Assembly: GCF_000517125.1 (NCBI RefSeq)
Contig: NZ_KI912155.1
Location: 2,026,696-2,090,695, forward strand
DNA length: 64,000 nt
Direction of reading: 5' to 3'
Source: Arthrobacter sp. MA-N2
Lineage (GTDB): Bacteria; Actinomycetota; Actinomycetes; Actinomycetales; Micrococcaceae
In this document: positions 44,248 to 53,285 of the stretch, piece after piece
Position numbering within the stretch: the first letter of the stretch is position 1
Layout: each line of letters starts with the position of its first letter
The notes under the pieces: model-generated
Databases searched by the model: none
Told to the model about the DNA's origin: nothing
Seen by the model: the letters and a program-made list of their open reading frames with translations, nothing else
Made by a program: the position numbers and the translations under genes

Positions 44248-45318
44248 ATGTTGTTTTCCCCACTGACTCTCGGCGAACTTGAACTTCCTAATCGTTTGGT
44301 CATGGCGCCGTTGACCCGCCTCCGTTCGGGAGCTGAAGGAATTCCCAGCTCGCTGGTCGCGGAACACTACGGGCAGCGGGCTTCCCTGGGACTGATTGTC
44401 AGCGAGGGCACCTACCCGACGCCGGCCGGCCAGTCATACGTCGGGCAGCCCGGCCTGGTTACCGACGAACAGATCGCAGGCTGGAAGAAGGTGACCGACG
44501 CTGTCCATGCCGAGGGTGGCCGTATTTTCGCCCAGGTCATGCACGGGGGACGCGTTTCCCATCCGGACATCACCGGGGGTCATGAGATCGTGGCACCCAG
44601 CGCAATCGCCATCGACGGCGAAGTCCGCACGCCGAATGGCAAGAAACCATACCCGGTGCCGCGCGAACTGAGCGCCGATGAACTTCCTGCCGTGATCCAG
44701 GACATCGTCACGGCGTCCCGGAACGCCATCGAAGCAGGGTTCGATGGCGTTGAACTGCACTCGGCCAATGGATATCTGTTGCACGAGTTCCTGGCACCTA
44801 ATTCCAACGTCCGCACGGACAGCTACGGCGGTTCCCCGGAAAACCGGGCCCGTTTCGTGATCGAGACCGTCAACGCAGTGGTTGAAGCCTTGGGGGCCAA
44901 CCGGGTAGGTATCCGTATTTCGCCGGAGCATTCTGTCCAGGGAATCGCGGAGACCAACCCCGCCGATGTTCGCTCCACCTATGAAGTTCTGGTGGACACC
45001 ATCGCCTCGCTCAACCTCGCCTACCTGAGCATCCTCCACCATGATCCCAAGGGTGAGCTTGTCCAAGGCCTGCGCGAGCGCTTCAACGGCACGTTCCTCG
45101 TCAACACCGGCTTCGGCGTGGTCACCACCAGGGACGAAGCCGTGGCACTCGTGGCCGAGGGACTCGCCGATGCCGTGGTGGTTGGCCGCGCCGCCATCGC
45201 CAACCCGGACCTTGCCCGGAGGTGGCGTGAGAGCCTCCCGCTCAACGAGCCTGATCCCTCCACTTTCTACGCTGACGGCGCCGAGGGGTACACCGACTAC
45301 CCGTTCTACACCAACTAG
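44248..45318 (+). CDS. Old-yellow-enzyme family NAD(P)H:flavin oxidoreductase (alkene reductase)
   Basis: A 356-residue FMN-dependent TIM-barrel enzyme of the NemA/OYE type. Visible motifs are LPNRLVMAPLTRLRS (FMN binding), FDGVELHSANGYLLHEFLAP and SPENRARF, with the substrate-binding His/Asn pair in HSANGYL. It reduces activated C=C bonds of enones, nitroesters or similar compounds. ATG at 44248 follows GAAAGGC; the TTG at 44242 is an alternative. It stands alone between terminators. Confidence 0.9.
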   Translation: MLFSPLTLGELELPNRLVMAPLTRLRSGAEGIPSSLVAEHYGQRASLGLIVSEGTYPTPAGQSYVGQPGLVTDEQIAGWKKVTDAVHAEGGRIFAQVMHGGRVSHPDITGGHEIVAPSAIAIDGEVRTPNGKKPYPVPRELSADELPAVIQDIVTASRNAIEAGFDGVELHSANGYLLHEFLAPNSNVRTDSYGGSPENRARFVIETVNAVVEALGANRVGIRISPEHSVQGIAETNPADVRSTYEVLVDTIASLNLAYLSILHHDPKGELVQGLRERFNGTFLVNTGFGVVTTRDEAVALVAEGLADAVVVGRAAIANPDLARRWRESLPLNEPDPSTFYADGAEGYTDYPFYTN

Positions 45319-45330
45319 AACCCCTGAAAC

Positions 45331-45367
45331 GGCGACGGCGGCACCTGGGGAGGGTGCCGCCGTCGCC
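45331..45367 (+). terminator. Terminator with perfect 15-bp arms
   Basis: GGCGACGGCGGCACC at 45331-45345 and its complement at 45353-45367, 7-nt loop, just after the OYE stop. Confidence 0.8.
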
Positions 45368-45410
45368 CGTTTAACTCCGGGGACGGGGTTTTCCCCGTGG
45401 GGTCGCATTC

Positions 45411-45491
45411 TGCTGGATCATTCCGGGTGGCACGTTTCGAAGCCTCCGGAATCACGGGCAAACCAGACCGGGCGAGAGGAATGATCCAGCA
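45411..45491. repeat. Long inverted repeat with 14-bp arms
   Basis: TGCTGGATCATTCC (45411-45424) and its exact complement (45478-45491) enclose a 53-nt spacer. A smaller hairpin (GGACGGGG-TTTT-CCCCGT) lies just upstream. The remaining gap to the MFS gene (45492-45642) contains only short palindromes and the ribosome binding site. Confidence 0.55.
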
Positions 45492-45642
45492 AAATGTCGT
45501 ACGAACCCGTGGGAAAACTCGATGAGCTACCACCCTCGCAAACTACTCGCCTCCGGGTAGTTCCCTCGGCGGCCTCTGGGTCTAAGGTTTTTAGTGAAGT
45601 AACAGTCCCGAAGCGGCCTTGGGCCGGGAAGGGGTGGTTGTG

Positions 45643-47376
45643 GTGGCGACTAAGACCCAAATCATCAGGGACAAGCGCCAGGCCCGGATCGAGCATGCGG
45701 TCGCCAGCCCGCACTACAAATGGACAGTTCTGACTAACACCACGCTGGGTGTACTGATGGCGACCATCAACTCCTCGATCATGTTGATCGCGCTGCCCGA
45801 CATCTTCCGCGGCATCCAGGTCGACCCCCTGGCTCCGGGCAACACGAGCCTGCTGCTCTGGCTTGTCATGGGCTACATGATGGTTACCGCGGTGTTGGTG
45901 GTTACCTTCGGCCGGCTGGGCGATATGTACGGCAGGGTGAAGATGTACAACGCTGGTCTGGCCGTCTTCACGGTGTTCTCCGTGCTGCTGTCGGCAACGT
46001 GGCTCTCCGGGACTTCGGGTGTCCTTTGGCTGATCATCATGCGCGTCCTGCAGGGAGTCGGCGGCGCCATGCTGATGGCAAATTCCGCCGCGATCATCAC
46101 CGACGTTTTCAAGGTCGACCAGCGCGGCCTGGCCCTGGGTCTGAACCAGGTGGCCGCCATTGCAGGATCATTCCTGGGCCTGATCATCGGAGGACTTCTG
46201 GGTCCGTTGGATTGGCGTTTGGTGTTTCTTGTCTCCGTGCCAGTGGGGTTGGCCGGCACTGTCTGGGCGTACCTGAGCCTGCATGACACGGGGATCCGGC
46301 AGCCGGCCAAGCTCGACTGGTGGGGCAACGGAACATTTGCGGTGGGTCTGGTGGCCGTGCTGGTAGGTATCACCTACGGCATCCAACCGTACGGCGGCCA
46401 CACCATGGGCTGGACCAACCCGTGGGTCCTCGCGGCGCTGATCGGAGGCACCGCGGTGCTGGTGGTGTTCTGCCTCGTGGAGAGGAAAGTGGACGAGCCC
46501 ATGTTCCATCTGGCGCTGTTCCGCGTCCGGGCATTCACTGCCGGAAACCTGGCATCGCTGATGTCCGGCATAGGGCGGGGCGGGCTGATGTTCATCCTGA
46601 TCATCTGGCTGCAAGGAATTTGGCTACCCCAGCATGGCTATAGCTTTGAAACCACGCCGCTCTGGGCAGGCATCTACATGCTGCCCCTTACCGCGGGGTT
46701 CCTGATCGCAGGACCGCTTTCCGGATGGCTTTCCGACCGCCACGGAGCCAGGCTGCTGGCCACCTTGGGCATGGTGGTGGCCGCAGCCAGCTTCCTGTGG
46801 CTTCTGGTGCTGCCGGTGAACTTCACTTACTTGCCGTTCTCGCTGGCCCTGCTGGTCAATGGCCTGGGCATGGGGCTGTTCGCCGCACCCAACCGGGCCG
46901 GAATCATGAACGCGCTGCCGCCTAACCGCCGAGGCGTGGGCGCGGGCATGAGCACCACCTTCCAGAACTCGGCCATGGTGCTCTCGATCGGGATCTTCTT
47001 CTCGCTCATGATCGCCGGACTTGCCCGGACGCTGCCGCAGACGTTGAGTTCGGGCCTGACGGCGCACGGAGTCGCCGCCGCAGACGCCGCTAAGGTCGCT
47101 CAATTGCCCCCGGTATCTGTGCTCTTCTCCTCATTGCTGGGATACAACCCCGTGGAGGCCTTGCTCGGACCCAAGGTGCTCAGCGCTCTTCCGGCCAAGG
47201 ACCAGGCATTTCTCACCGGCCGTTCGTTTTTTCCAAGTCTGATCTCCGGGCCGTTCGCCGAAGGGCTGGCCGTGGCGTTTGCCTTTGCCATTGCCGCGTG
47301 TCTGGTGGCCGCCTTTGCCTCGGCACTGCGTGGCGGGAAGTATGAGTACACGGAACGTCGGGGTGGTCCCGAATGA
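45643..47376 (+). CDS. DHA2-family MFS multidrug-type exporter
   Basis: A 577-residue MFS protein with about 14 hydrophobic segments; motif A-like GRLGDMYGRVKMYNAG and the antiporter motif region LGLIIGGLLGPLDWRLVFL are clear. Three GTG/TTG codons compete as start; GTG 45643 has GGAAGGGG eight bases upstream, GTG 45640 is nearly as good. It exports small toxic molecules with proton exchange. No regulator is adjacent, unlike the MarR-linked exporter at 19730. Confidence 0.85.
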   Translation: MATKTQIIRDKRQARIEHAVASPHYKWTVLTNTTLGVLMATINSSIMLIALPDIFRGIQVDPLAPGNTSLLLWLVMGYMMVTAVLVVTFGRLGDMYGRVKMYNAGLAVFTVFSVLLSATWLSGTSGVLWLIIMRVLQGVGGAMLMANSAAIITDVFKVDQRGLALGLNQVAAIAGSFLGLIIGGLLGPLDWRLVFLVSVPVGLAGTVWAYLSLHDTGIRQPAKLDWWGNGTFAVGLVAVLVGITYGIQPYGGHTMGWTNPWVLAALIGGTAVLVVFCLVERKVDEPMFHLALFRVRAFTAGNLASLMSGIGRGGLMFILIIWLQGIWLPQHGYSFETTPLWAGIYMLPLTAGFLIAGPLSGWLSDRHGARLLATLGMVVAAASFLWLLVLPVNFTYLPFSLALLVNGLGMGLFAAPNRAGIMNALPPNRRGVGAGMSTTFQNSAMVLSIGIFFSLMIAGLARTLPQTLSSGLTAHGVAAADAAKVAQLPPVSVLFSSLLGYNPVEALLGPKVLSALPAKDQAFLTGRSFFPSLISGPFAEGLAVAFAFAIAACLVAAFASALRGGKYEYTERRGGPE

Positions 47377-47385
47377 AGCCCAGGT

Positions 47386-47453
47386 GCCCAACTAACTCGC
47401 ATTTGTTGTCGTTCTGAGCCCTTATAAAGACAACTAATGCGAGCTAGTTGGGC
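47386..47453. terminator. Long hairpin at a convergent junction, overlapping a stop codon
   Basis: GCCCAACTA-CTCGCATT...GTTGTC pairs with GACAAC...AATGCGAG-TAGTTGGGC across ~68 bp with few mismatches. The stop codon of the minus-strand nuclease-helicase gene lies inside the right arm. Confidence 0.7.
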
Positions 47454-50400
47454 GGGGACGGTGGCACAGGCCCACAAAACCGCCCAATTGCTCCAGCCCT
47501 TCCGGCCGGGTGGGCAGGTAGTTGCTCAGCTCCGGTGAGCGCACGACGACGGCACGCCACTGACCGCGCGACACCGCCACGTTGATCCGGTTGCGGGAGA
47601 GCAGGAACTCCATGCCGCGCGGCACCTCCGCGGCAGCGGACGCAGCCATGGAGACGATCACCACGGGAGCTTCCTGGCCTTGGAACTTGTCCACTGTTCC
47701 CACTCGAACGCCTCGAAGTCCGGCAGCCTTCAGTTCGCGCTGGATGAGCTGGACCTGGGCGTTATACGCCGCGACCACGAGGATGTCTTTTTCGAGCAAC
47801 GGCCGCCCCTCAGGTGATTCCCTGGGGTCCAGCCATTCCAAACCAAGGTGTTCCTTGACCTGCCGGACTACCTCTGCTGCTTCTTCGGGCGACTGGGTGG
47901 AGTTGCCGCTGTGGGGAACGTAGACGCATTCGACGCCGGCGCGAACTCCTGACAGCCGGCGCGTGGTAGCGGCGGGCGCTGAGTGCAAGCGGCCATCGTA
48001 GGACAGCTCGGACACTGCGGCGCACAAATCCGGGTGCATCCGCCACGAGGTCGCCAGAAAGTACCCGAGGTGCGGGGGCAGTGTGTGCTGGCCGTGGGCA
48101 AGCCAGCCGAGGGCAGATTCATCCACCGGTTCCGGGTGCTTGCCTTGGGTGACTTGGGGTAGCTGCTGGGGGTCGCCGAGGAGGAGGAGCCTCTTTGTTG
48201 CCCGGCTCACGGCGAGGGTATTGGCCAGGGAGAACTGACCGGCTTCATCGATAACCAGGAGGTCCAGTGACCCGGCTGCAACGGTCCGCCCGGTCATGGT
48301 CCACGCGGTACCGCCAATCAGACAACCTCCAGAGGATCCAAGCAGCCGCTCAATGTCGTCCTTGCTTTGCTGGGCCCACGGGACGGGATCCCCGTGCTTC
48401 ATTTCCTTGGCGATGAGCGCGGGGTCTGCCCCGGCTTTCACTGCAGCGTGGAGCATGTTCTCCACCACGGCGTGGGATTGCGCAACAACGCCCACCTTCC
48501 ACCCCTGACCCACCAGCCCCGCGACAACATGCGAGCCTACGTGGGTCTTGCCGGTCCCGGGCGGCCCTTGCACGGCGAGGTACGACTGGTCGAGATCCCG
48601 GACGGCCGCCGTAATGGCGTCAATATAGCCGTCGTCGCCAGGTTCGACGGCGGGCAGTTCCGTGAGTGTCGCAAGCCTCGGCGGCACCCGGCGCAGCAGG
48701 TCCAAGGCTGGATCCTTCGGCCACCCTGGCAGGTTGGAACGCACTCTGACCGCGAGCTCGCTCAAGGCCTTTCTTTGCCCGTCCGTGTTGATGGGAGCAT
48801 CGGGCGTCAGGGCCATGGGCAGCTGGGAGTATTCGGATGCTCCCTTGGGCAACCGCTCCGAAATGATCACGACATCAGCCCCCTCGAAGGCGCCCTCGAA
48901 GGCACCGTCGTCGGAATCCGCTGGGTTGAGGCCTTCATCCAGGGCGTCGAGATCGCCGGCTTGGATCACCTCCGTGCCGGACATTCCCGATCTGCCGAGG
49001 GTGCTTTCTTTCTTGCCGAGGAAGGCGTCCGGGAGTGGAGGCCCGTACATCCGGAAATACTTCTTGCCGGGCGCGAAGCCGGAGCCGTCGGCAGCGTGCC
49101 CGAAGAGCATCACCTTGCGTGCGGGATTGCTGCGTGGCGTTGGCTTGACCCAGTCCTGCAGCACTTCACCGCCTTCCACGATGAAGCAGTCCCTGGCGTC
49201 TTCCCATTCGGAGACGGGGCGGTCCAGGCGGTCGAAGTGTCCCCACCAGAATTGCTTGTCTTCCCGTCGATGAAAGCCGACAGCGGCCGCCACCATGGCC
49301 ACCGCCCGATTTTCATCGCTGCGAAGTGCCTCCTCCGGCAATTGTGCAAGGTAGTCCAGGAGTGCTGTTTCCTCGGGCGCAGCCTGGTACTTGGCCGGTT
49401 CGGTCTCGGCCGGTAGTTCGGGATCTGAAACAGCGGGAACACCGGGTTCAATGGAGCGCTCCGCGGCGAGGCCCAAAAGCCAATTCCGCAGTTCGAGCGT
49501 GGAAAGGCAGTCGTATTCGTTGTAGTTGGAAATGCCCGCGAGAATTGTTTCCGCTTCATTCTCCCGGTTCGCGTCCCGGGCCGCGCAGTAGTTGGCGTAG
49601 GCAACCACGGAGGCTCCGGCGTCGGTCACGTCACCCGAGCGCAAGTGCTCGCCCATATACAGGGGTTCGAGTTTCTTGATGCTGTAGGAGTCTTCGGAGA
49701 TGCGGATGCTGTGCCGCACGGTGTCGTAGAGGTCCACCAGCACCCCTTCGCGAAGGAGGTTGTCCACGGCGGCTTCGCCCACGGTGTGCATGACCGAGAG
49801 ATTGCGCAGCGCGGTCTTCTCGTAGGCGGCGTAGTGGTAGATCCGCATGTCCGGATATTTCATTCGCCGTTCTTCCACGTAGTCAAGGAAGTCGATGAAC
49901 GCTTGCCGTTCCTCAGCCCGGGAGTGCGCCCAGAACGGTTTGAATACAGGCTGTCTTCCCGATTCCGTGGGATTTTCAACCACGCCGAACAAGTACTCCA
50001 GACCCCAACGGCCGGTCACAGGGTCTTGCCACAGGGGATCTCCTTCGAAGTCGAAGAAGATGTCTCCGGCGTCGGGCCGGGGGAGCCGGGCTAGGGAATT
50101 GGACTCCAGGACGGAATAGCTGATGCTCTTGGCTGTGCCCTTCTTGTCGGTGTAGTTGACGGTGCCGGAGGGTGTGGCCGTTCCAATTTGGAGACGGGCC
50201 TGTTCCTGCAGGCGTCGCGTCGCGGAATCGGCGGCGTCGGGCATCCCCGCGAGGGCGTCGATGGTGAAGATGCCGCTGTCCATGAGCTTCTTGCGGCGGG
50301 TGATCCGCATTCCGGCCACCATCAGCAGGTCCCGGTGCAGTCGCACTTGTTCCTTGCAATAGTCGCAGCGGCCGCAGGCCGTCATCCCGGGCGCACCCCA

Positions 50401-51174
50401 TTGGATGGGCTCAGGCTGCGATCGGTGGGCGTTCGTCAGAACTAGGAAACGGTCGCGGCGTTCTCGGAACACGGGCAGCACATCGGAGAGCCGGTGGTTG
50501 CTGTGCACGTAGTCGAAGCCGCCATGGCCGTCCGTTCCAGCAGCGTCCCGCTGAATGGTGGCCCCAAGGACAAGGGTCAGATCCGGGGCCGGAGTAATCC
50601 CCGCTTTGAGTAGTTGCTCGCCGTAGGCGGCCAGTTGCAGCAGGGCCGTGACCTTGGCATGGCGGGCGAGCTTGGTGTCGAAAACCGCATAGCTCCCGTC
50701 GGGTTGCTTGACGAGAAAATCCGAGCGCCCGTGAAACTGACCATCGAAGAACGCCGCCTGGAAAACCACCTCGGCGCCGGAGCGCAACGCCTCGATGGAC
50801 TCCGCATGCTTGGTTTGCAGGGTGGCGCGGTCCATCGCTTTGGCGGGAACGACGTCGTACACTCCAGTGCCCGCATGCGGGTCCCACCACCCGAACTCCG
50901 CCACGAAACGGTCGAGCACCCGGTGTTCGTGAACATCACCCAGTACGGCGGTGCGCTCCAGCATTTCGTCGACGTCGAAGACGGGTTTCGATGAGCGGCC
51001 CAGCTTCTCGTCCAAGGTGCGCAACAACTGGTACTCGCAGGTGGAGGCGGTGACGAGGTCGCTGGCGGAAAACACCAGGTCCTGCCCATGCCCTGCATGT
51101 TCTGAATCGAGAAGAAACACCGTGCCCCCAGACCGTTGAGCTGATGAAGCCAAGCTATCAGTGGGGCCCGACAA
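47434..51174 (-). CDS. TM0106-type RecB-like nuclease fused to superfamily 1 helicase
   Basis: A 1246-residue three-part protein. Residues ~30-300 form a RecB/PD-(D/E)xK nuclease (RSDFLVKQPDGSYAVFDTKL) ending in a Cys cluster CGRCDYCKEQ that may bind an Fe-S cluster or zinc. Residues ~370-590 contain an RNase-H-like 3'-5' exonuclease (DIFFDFEGDP and YNEYDCLSTLELRNW). The C-terminal third is a helicase with GPPGTGKTH (~873), VIDEAGQFSLANTLAVSRAT (~975) and VGTVDKFQGQEAPVVIVSM. This matches the TM0106 family of putative DNA-processing enzymes. It stands alone; a repair role is likely, defence possible. Confidence 0.85.
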   Translation of the reverse strand: MSGPTDSLASSAQRSGGTVFLLDSEHAGHGQDLVFSASDLVTASTCEYQLLRTLDEKLGRSSKPVFDVDEMLERTAVLGDVHEHRVLDRFVAEFGWWDPHAGTGVYDVVPAKAMDRATLQTKHAESIEALRSGAEVVFQAAFFDGQFHGRSDFLVKQPDGSYAVFDTKLARHAKVTALLQLAAYGEQLLKAGITPAPDLTLVLGATIQRDAAGTDGHGGFDYVHSNHRLSDVLPVFRERRDRFLVLTNAHRSQPEPIQWGAPGMTACGRCDYCKEQVRLHRDLLMVAGMRITRRKKLMDSGIFTIDALAGMPDAADSATRRLQEQARLQIGTATPSGTVNYTDKKGTAKSISYSVLESNSLARLPRPDAGDIFFDFEGDPLWQDPVTGRWGLEYLFGVVENPTESGRQPVFKPFWAHSRAEERQAFIDFLDYVEERRMKYPDMRIYHYAAYEKTALRNLSVMHTVGEAAVDNLLREGVLVDLYDTVRHSIRISEDSYSIKKLEPLYMGEHLRSGDVTDAGASVVAYANYCAARDANRENEAETILAGISNYNEYDCLSTLELRNWLLGLAAERSIEPGVPAVSDPELPAETEPAKYQAAPEETALLDYLAQLPEEALRSDENRAVAMVAAAVGFHRREDKQFWWGHFDRLDRPVSEWEDARDCFIVEGGEVLQDWVKPTPRSNPARKVMLFGHAADGSGFAPGKKYFRMYGPPLPDAFLGKKESTLGRSGMSGTEVIQAGDLDALDEGLNPADSDDGAFEGAFEGADVVIISERLPKGASEYSQLPMALTPDAPINTDGQRKALSELAVRVRSNLPGWPKDPALDLLRRVPPRLATLTELPAVEPGDDGYIDAITAAVRDLDQSYLAVQGPPGTGKTHVGSHVVAGLVGQGWKVGVVAQSHAVVENMLHAAVKAGADPALIAKEMKHGDPVPWAQQSKDDIERLLGSSGGCLIGGTAWTMTGRTVAAGSLDLLVIDEAGQFSLANTLAVSRATKRLLLLGDPQQLPQVTQGKHPEPVDESALGWLAHGQHTLPPHLGYFLATSWRMHPDLCAAVSELSYDGRLHSAPAATTRRLSGVRAGVECVYVPHSGNSTQSPEEAAEVVRQVKEHLGLEWLDPRESPEGRPLLEKDILVVAAYNAQVQLIQRELKAAGLRGVRVGTVDKFQGQEAPVVIVSMAASAAAEVPRGMEFLLSRNRINVAVSRGQWRAVVVRSPELSNYLPTRPEGLEQLGGFVGLCHRPRPTSSH

Positions 51175-51196
51175 GATAGCAGCCGCGCAGCTGGGG

Positions 51197-52282
51197 TCAG
51201 CCGCCGAAACGCAGCGTGATCACCAGGCCTAGCAGCGCAATCACGCCGGCAAGGAGCATCGCTGCCCGGGGATTGCCGAAATTGAGGGTCCACCCCAGAC
51301 CGAAGCGACGCGGGACCAGCAGCGCGTGGTCTTCGCGGTTGATGTAGAAGAGGCCGCCTCGCCAGTACTTGTCGTCCTCCCGGTGGGTCAGGCCGGTGTC
51401 CTCTTCGCCTGCGTCCCGCTCGCGGTTGTTCCTGGCCAGGACCACGACGGTTACCGCGACGGCGGCCAGGATCGGGAGCACGATTACCAGCGGCGCCCAC
51501 GCAGCGACAGTCCCGGACCACATCAGCAGTGATGATCCCAGCATCGCCAGGTCAATCATCGCGGCCAGTCCGAGCAATGCCTTGGCGCCCAATGACATGT
51601 ACCGGCGGTGCCAGCGCGCTGAAGCTACCGGGTGCGCCGGGTCGATGTCGGGCCTGCTGCCGAAGAAGACGGCCGCCGCGATACCCACGAGAAGTGCGGT
51701 CACGCCGATCTGCAGGAACACCAGGGAGAAGGCGGTGCCGACCGTTTTGGCGGCCAATCGGTCGGGCATGCCCTTCGCACCGTAGTGCACCGCAAGTACC
51801 TCGGGCATTGACGGGTAGAGGATGACGCCGATCACCACGGTGGCGGCCGTGACGATCAATGCCGGCGCCAGCCAGAGCCAGGGAAACCGCGGCGGATCGG
51901 TTCGCAGCCCGGTGTCCACCGCGATGCCTTGATGCAGACCTTGGAACCAGCCCCCGGCAGCCTTGGCGGTCCGGATCTCGTGGTTGGCCAGGAAGAAGCA
52001 GCCGTACCAGAAACCGACGAGCAGCAGTACCGACAACGGCAGGAGCAACGTTTCGCCGGTCAGGCTGTACATGACAAGGCATACTCCGGCGGCGACGATC
52101 CCACTGAAGAGAACCCGCCATCGGTAGATACGGGTCTGCTTGACGATCGCCGGGTCCTCGGCATACTGCGCCGGTACCCGAACCCCGAAAGGCACGGTCG
52201 GGCTGTTGATCGAGGGCAGCATCAGGGCGATGGCGAGCACTAGTGCCACCAACGCGGAGCTCAGGGCGATTGCAAGGGTCAT
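51197..52282 (-). CDS. DUF1648/DUF5808 membrane protein
   Basis: A 361-residue polytopic protein. A central DUF1648-like segment (YPSMPEVLAVHYGAKGMPDR) and a C-terminal DUF5808-like domain (YWRGGLFYINREDHALLVPR) flank several hydrophobic helices. ATG at 52282 overlaps the stop of the GntR gene (ATGA); the longer frame is a shadow. YtrA-type GntR regulators with DUF1648 proteins form a widespread pair that responds to cell-envelope stress or antibiotics; the membrane protein is probably the regulated partner. Confidence 0.85.
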   Translation of the reverse strand: MTLAIALSSALVALVLAIALMLPSINSPTVPFGVRVPAQYAEDPAIVKQTRIYRWRVLFSGIVAAGVCLVMYSLTGETLLLPLSVLLLVGFWYGCFFLANHEIRTAKAAGGWFQGLHQGIAVDTGLRTDPPRFPWLWLAPALIVTAATVVIGVILYPSMPEVLAVHYGAKGMPDRLAAKTVGTAFSLVFLQIGVTALLVGIAAAVFFGSRPDIDPAHPVASARWHRRYMSLGAKALLGLAAMIDLAMLGSSLLMWSGTVAAWAPLVIVLPILAAVAVTVVVLARNNRERDAGEEDTGLTHREDDKYWRGGLFYINREDHALLVPRRFGLGWTLNFGNPRAAMLLAGVIALLGLVITLRFGG

Positions 52283-52671
52283 GGCATGTCTTCCGGCTGC
52301 GTAGTTCTGAATGAATCGAGTATTGATTGGCAGCTCTGGAGAACCTCGTCGGCCGGCAATCCCCTGGCGACGGCCTCGGCCAGGAGGGTCCGTGCCCTGG
52401 CGGTCCACTCCGCGGGGAACGGCGGATGCGCGACCACCGGGGTCACTACCGCGCCGGTTTTTCGATTGAGTCGGACCAGGCCCTGCTGGCGCAGGAGGTC
52501 ATAGGCTTTGTTCACGGTGTGGAAGTTGATCCCGAAGTCCGCAGCGAGCGTCCTGGTGGCCGGCAACGAGCTGCCCTCGCTCAGCTCGCCCTCGGCGATC
52601 GCTTCCACGATTTGATCGCGAAGCTGCTGGTAGATCGGCACCTCGCTGGCCAGGTCGACGTTGAGGATCAT
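52279..52671 (-). CDS. GntR-family (YtrA-type) transcriptional regulator
   Basis: A 130-residue short GntR protein: winged helix (PIYQQLRDQIVEAIAEGELS, then GINFHTVNKAYDLLRQQGLV) and a ~45-residue dimerisation tail, without a ligand domain, typical of the YtrA subfamily. ATG at 52671 follows GGAGG by eight bases; GTG at 52680 would place the ribosome binding site inside the gene. An ideal palindrome lies just upstream at 52693-52709, suggesting autoregulation. Confidence 0.9.
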   Translation of the reverse strand: MILNVDLASEVPIYQQLRDQIVEAIAEGELSEGSSLPATRTLAADFGINFHTVNKAYDLLRQQGLVRLNRKTGAVVTPVVAHPPFPAEWTARARTLLAEAVARGLPADEVLQSCQSILDSFRTTQPEDMP

Positions 52672-52692
52672 CTCTCCCACCTCCTGTCTTTA

Positions 52693-52709
52693 TTCTATAA
52701 GTTATAGAA
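52693..52709 (-). promoter_or_regulatory. Perfect palindromic operator for the GntR regulator
   Basis: TTCTATAA-G-TTATAGAA has perfect 8-bp arms around one base, 21 bp before the gntR start. YtrA-type regulators bind such A+T-rich palindromes, and the sequence can also contain the -10 element. Confidence 0.65.
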
Positions 52710-52762
52710 CAATCGGGGATAGGCGGCAACGTCAATCCCGCTACCCGGAAAGCAGGCTCCGA

Positions 52763-53221
52763 ATGACCCGGTCTGACACGCAATCCTCCCAAGATGCCGC
52801 CTTCGAAGCGGCCTACCAAGCCGCCCGGAAGAGCCTTGGCGAAGGCGGCATTCCCATCGGGGCAGCGCTTGCCCGTGACGGTGTGGTGATCGCGAGCGGG
52901 CACAACGAGCGAGTCCAGAACGGCGATCCGATCGCGCACGGAGAAATGGCGGCCCTCCGTGCTGCCGGACGGCAGAGGAGCTACCGGGACACCACGCTGT
53001 ACACGACCCTTGCACCGTGTGCCATGTGCACCGGCACCATCATCCAGTTCAAGATCCCGCGCGTGGTGGTGGGGGAGGCCCGCACATTCGAGGGTGAGTT
53101 CGAGCTTCTCCGGTCACGGGGCGTGGAGGTGGTGGTCCTGGACGACCAGCGGTGCGTGGACATGATGCGCACTTTCCAGGAGAAGAATCCGGAGCTGTGG
53201 GCCGAGGATATTGCGGAGTAG
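52763..53221 (+). CDS. Cytosine deaminase of the fungal (FCY1) type
   Basis: A 152-residue zinc deaminase of the CDA superfamily. Ligands and catalytic residue are H59 and E61 (AHGEMAALRAAG) and C86/C89 (TTLAPCAMCTGTI). The downstream segments RDTTLYTTLAPC, IPRVVVGEARTFEGEFELL and FQEKNPELWAEDIAE correspond closely, from memory, to yeast cytosine deaminase rather than to E. coli CodA. It should convert cytosine to uracil. Divergent from gntR; no uracil pathway genes are adjacent. ATG at 52763 has only a weak upstream purine stretch. Confidence 0.82.
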   Translation: MTRSDTQSSQDAAFEAAYQAARKSLGEGGIPIGAALARDGVVIASGHNERVQNGDPIAHGEMAALRAAGRQRSYRDTTLYTTLAPCAMCTGTIIQFKIPRVVVGEARTFEGEFELLRSRGVEVVVLDDQRCVDMMRTFQEKNPELWAEDIAE

Positions 53222-53285
53222 GCTGACAGCATCGGCGTCGGTGCCGGGGGGTCCGCGTCGATAACCAATCGATCAAGGAGGACTC

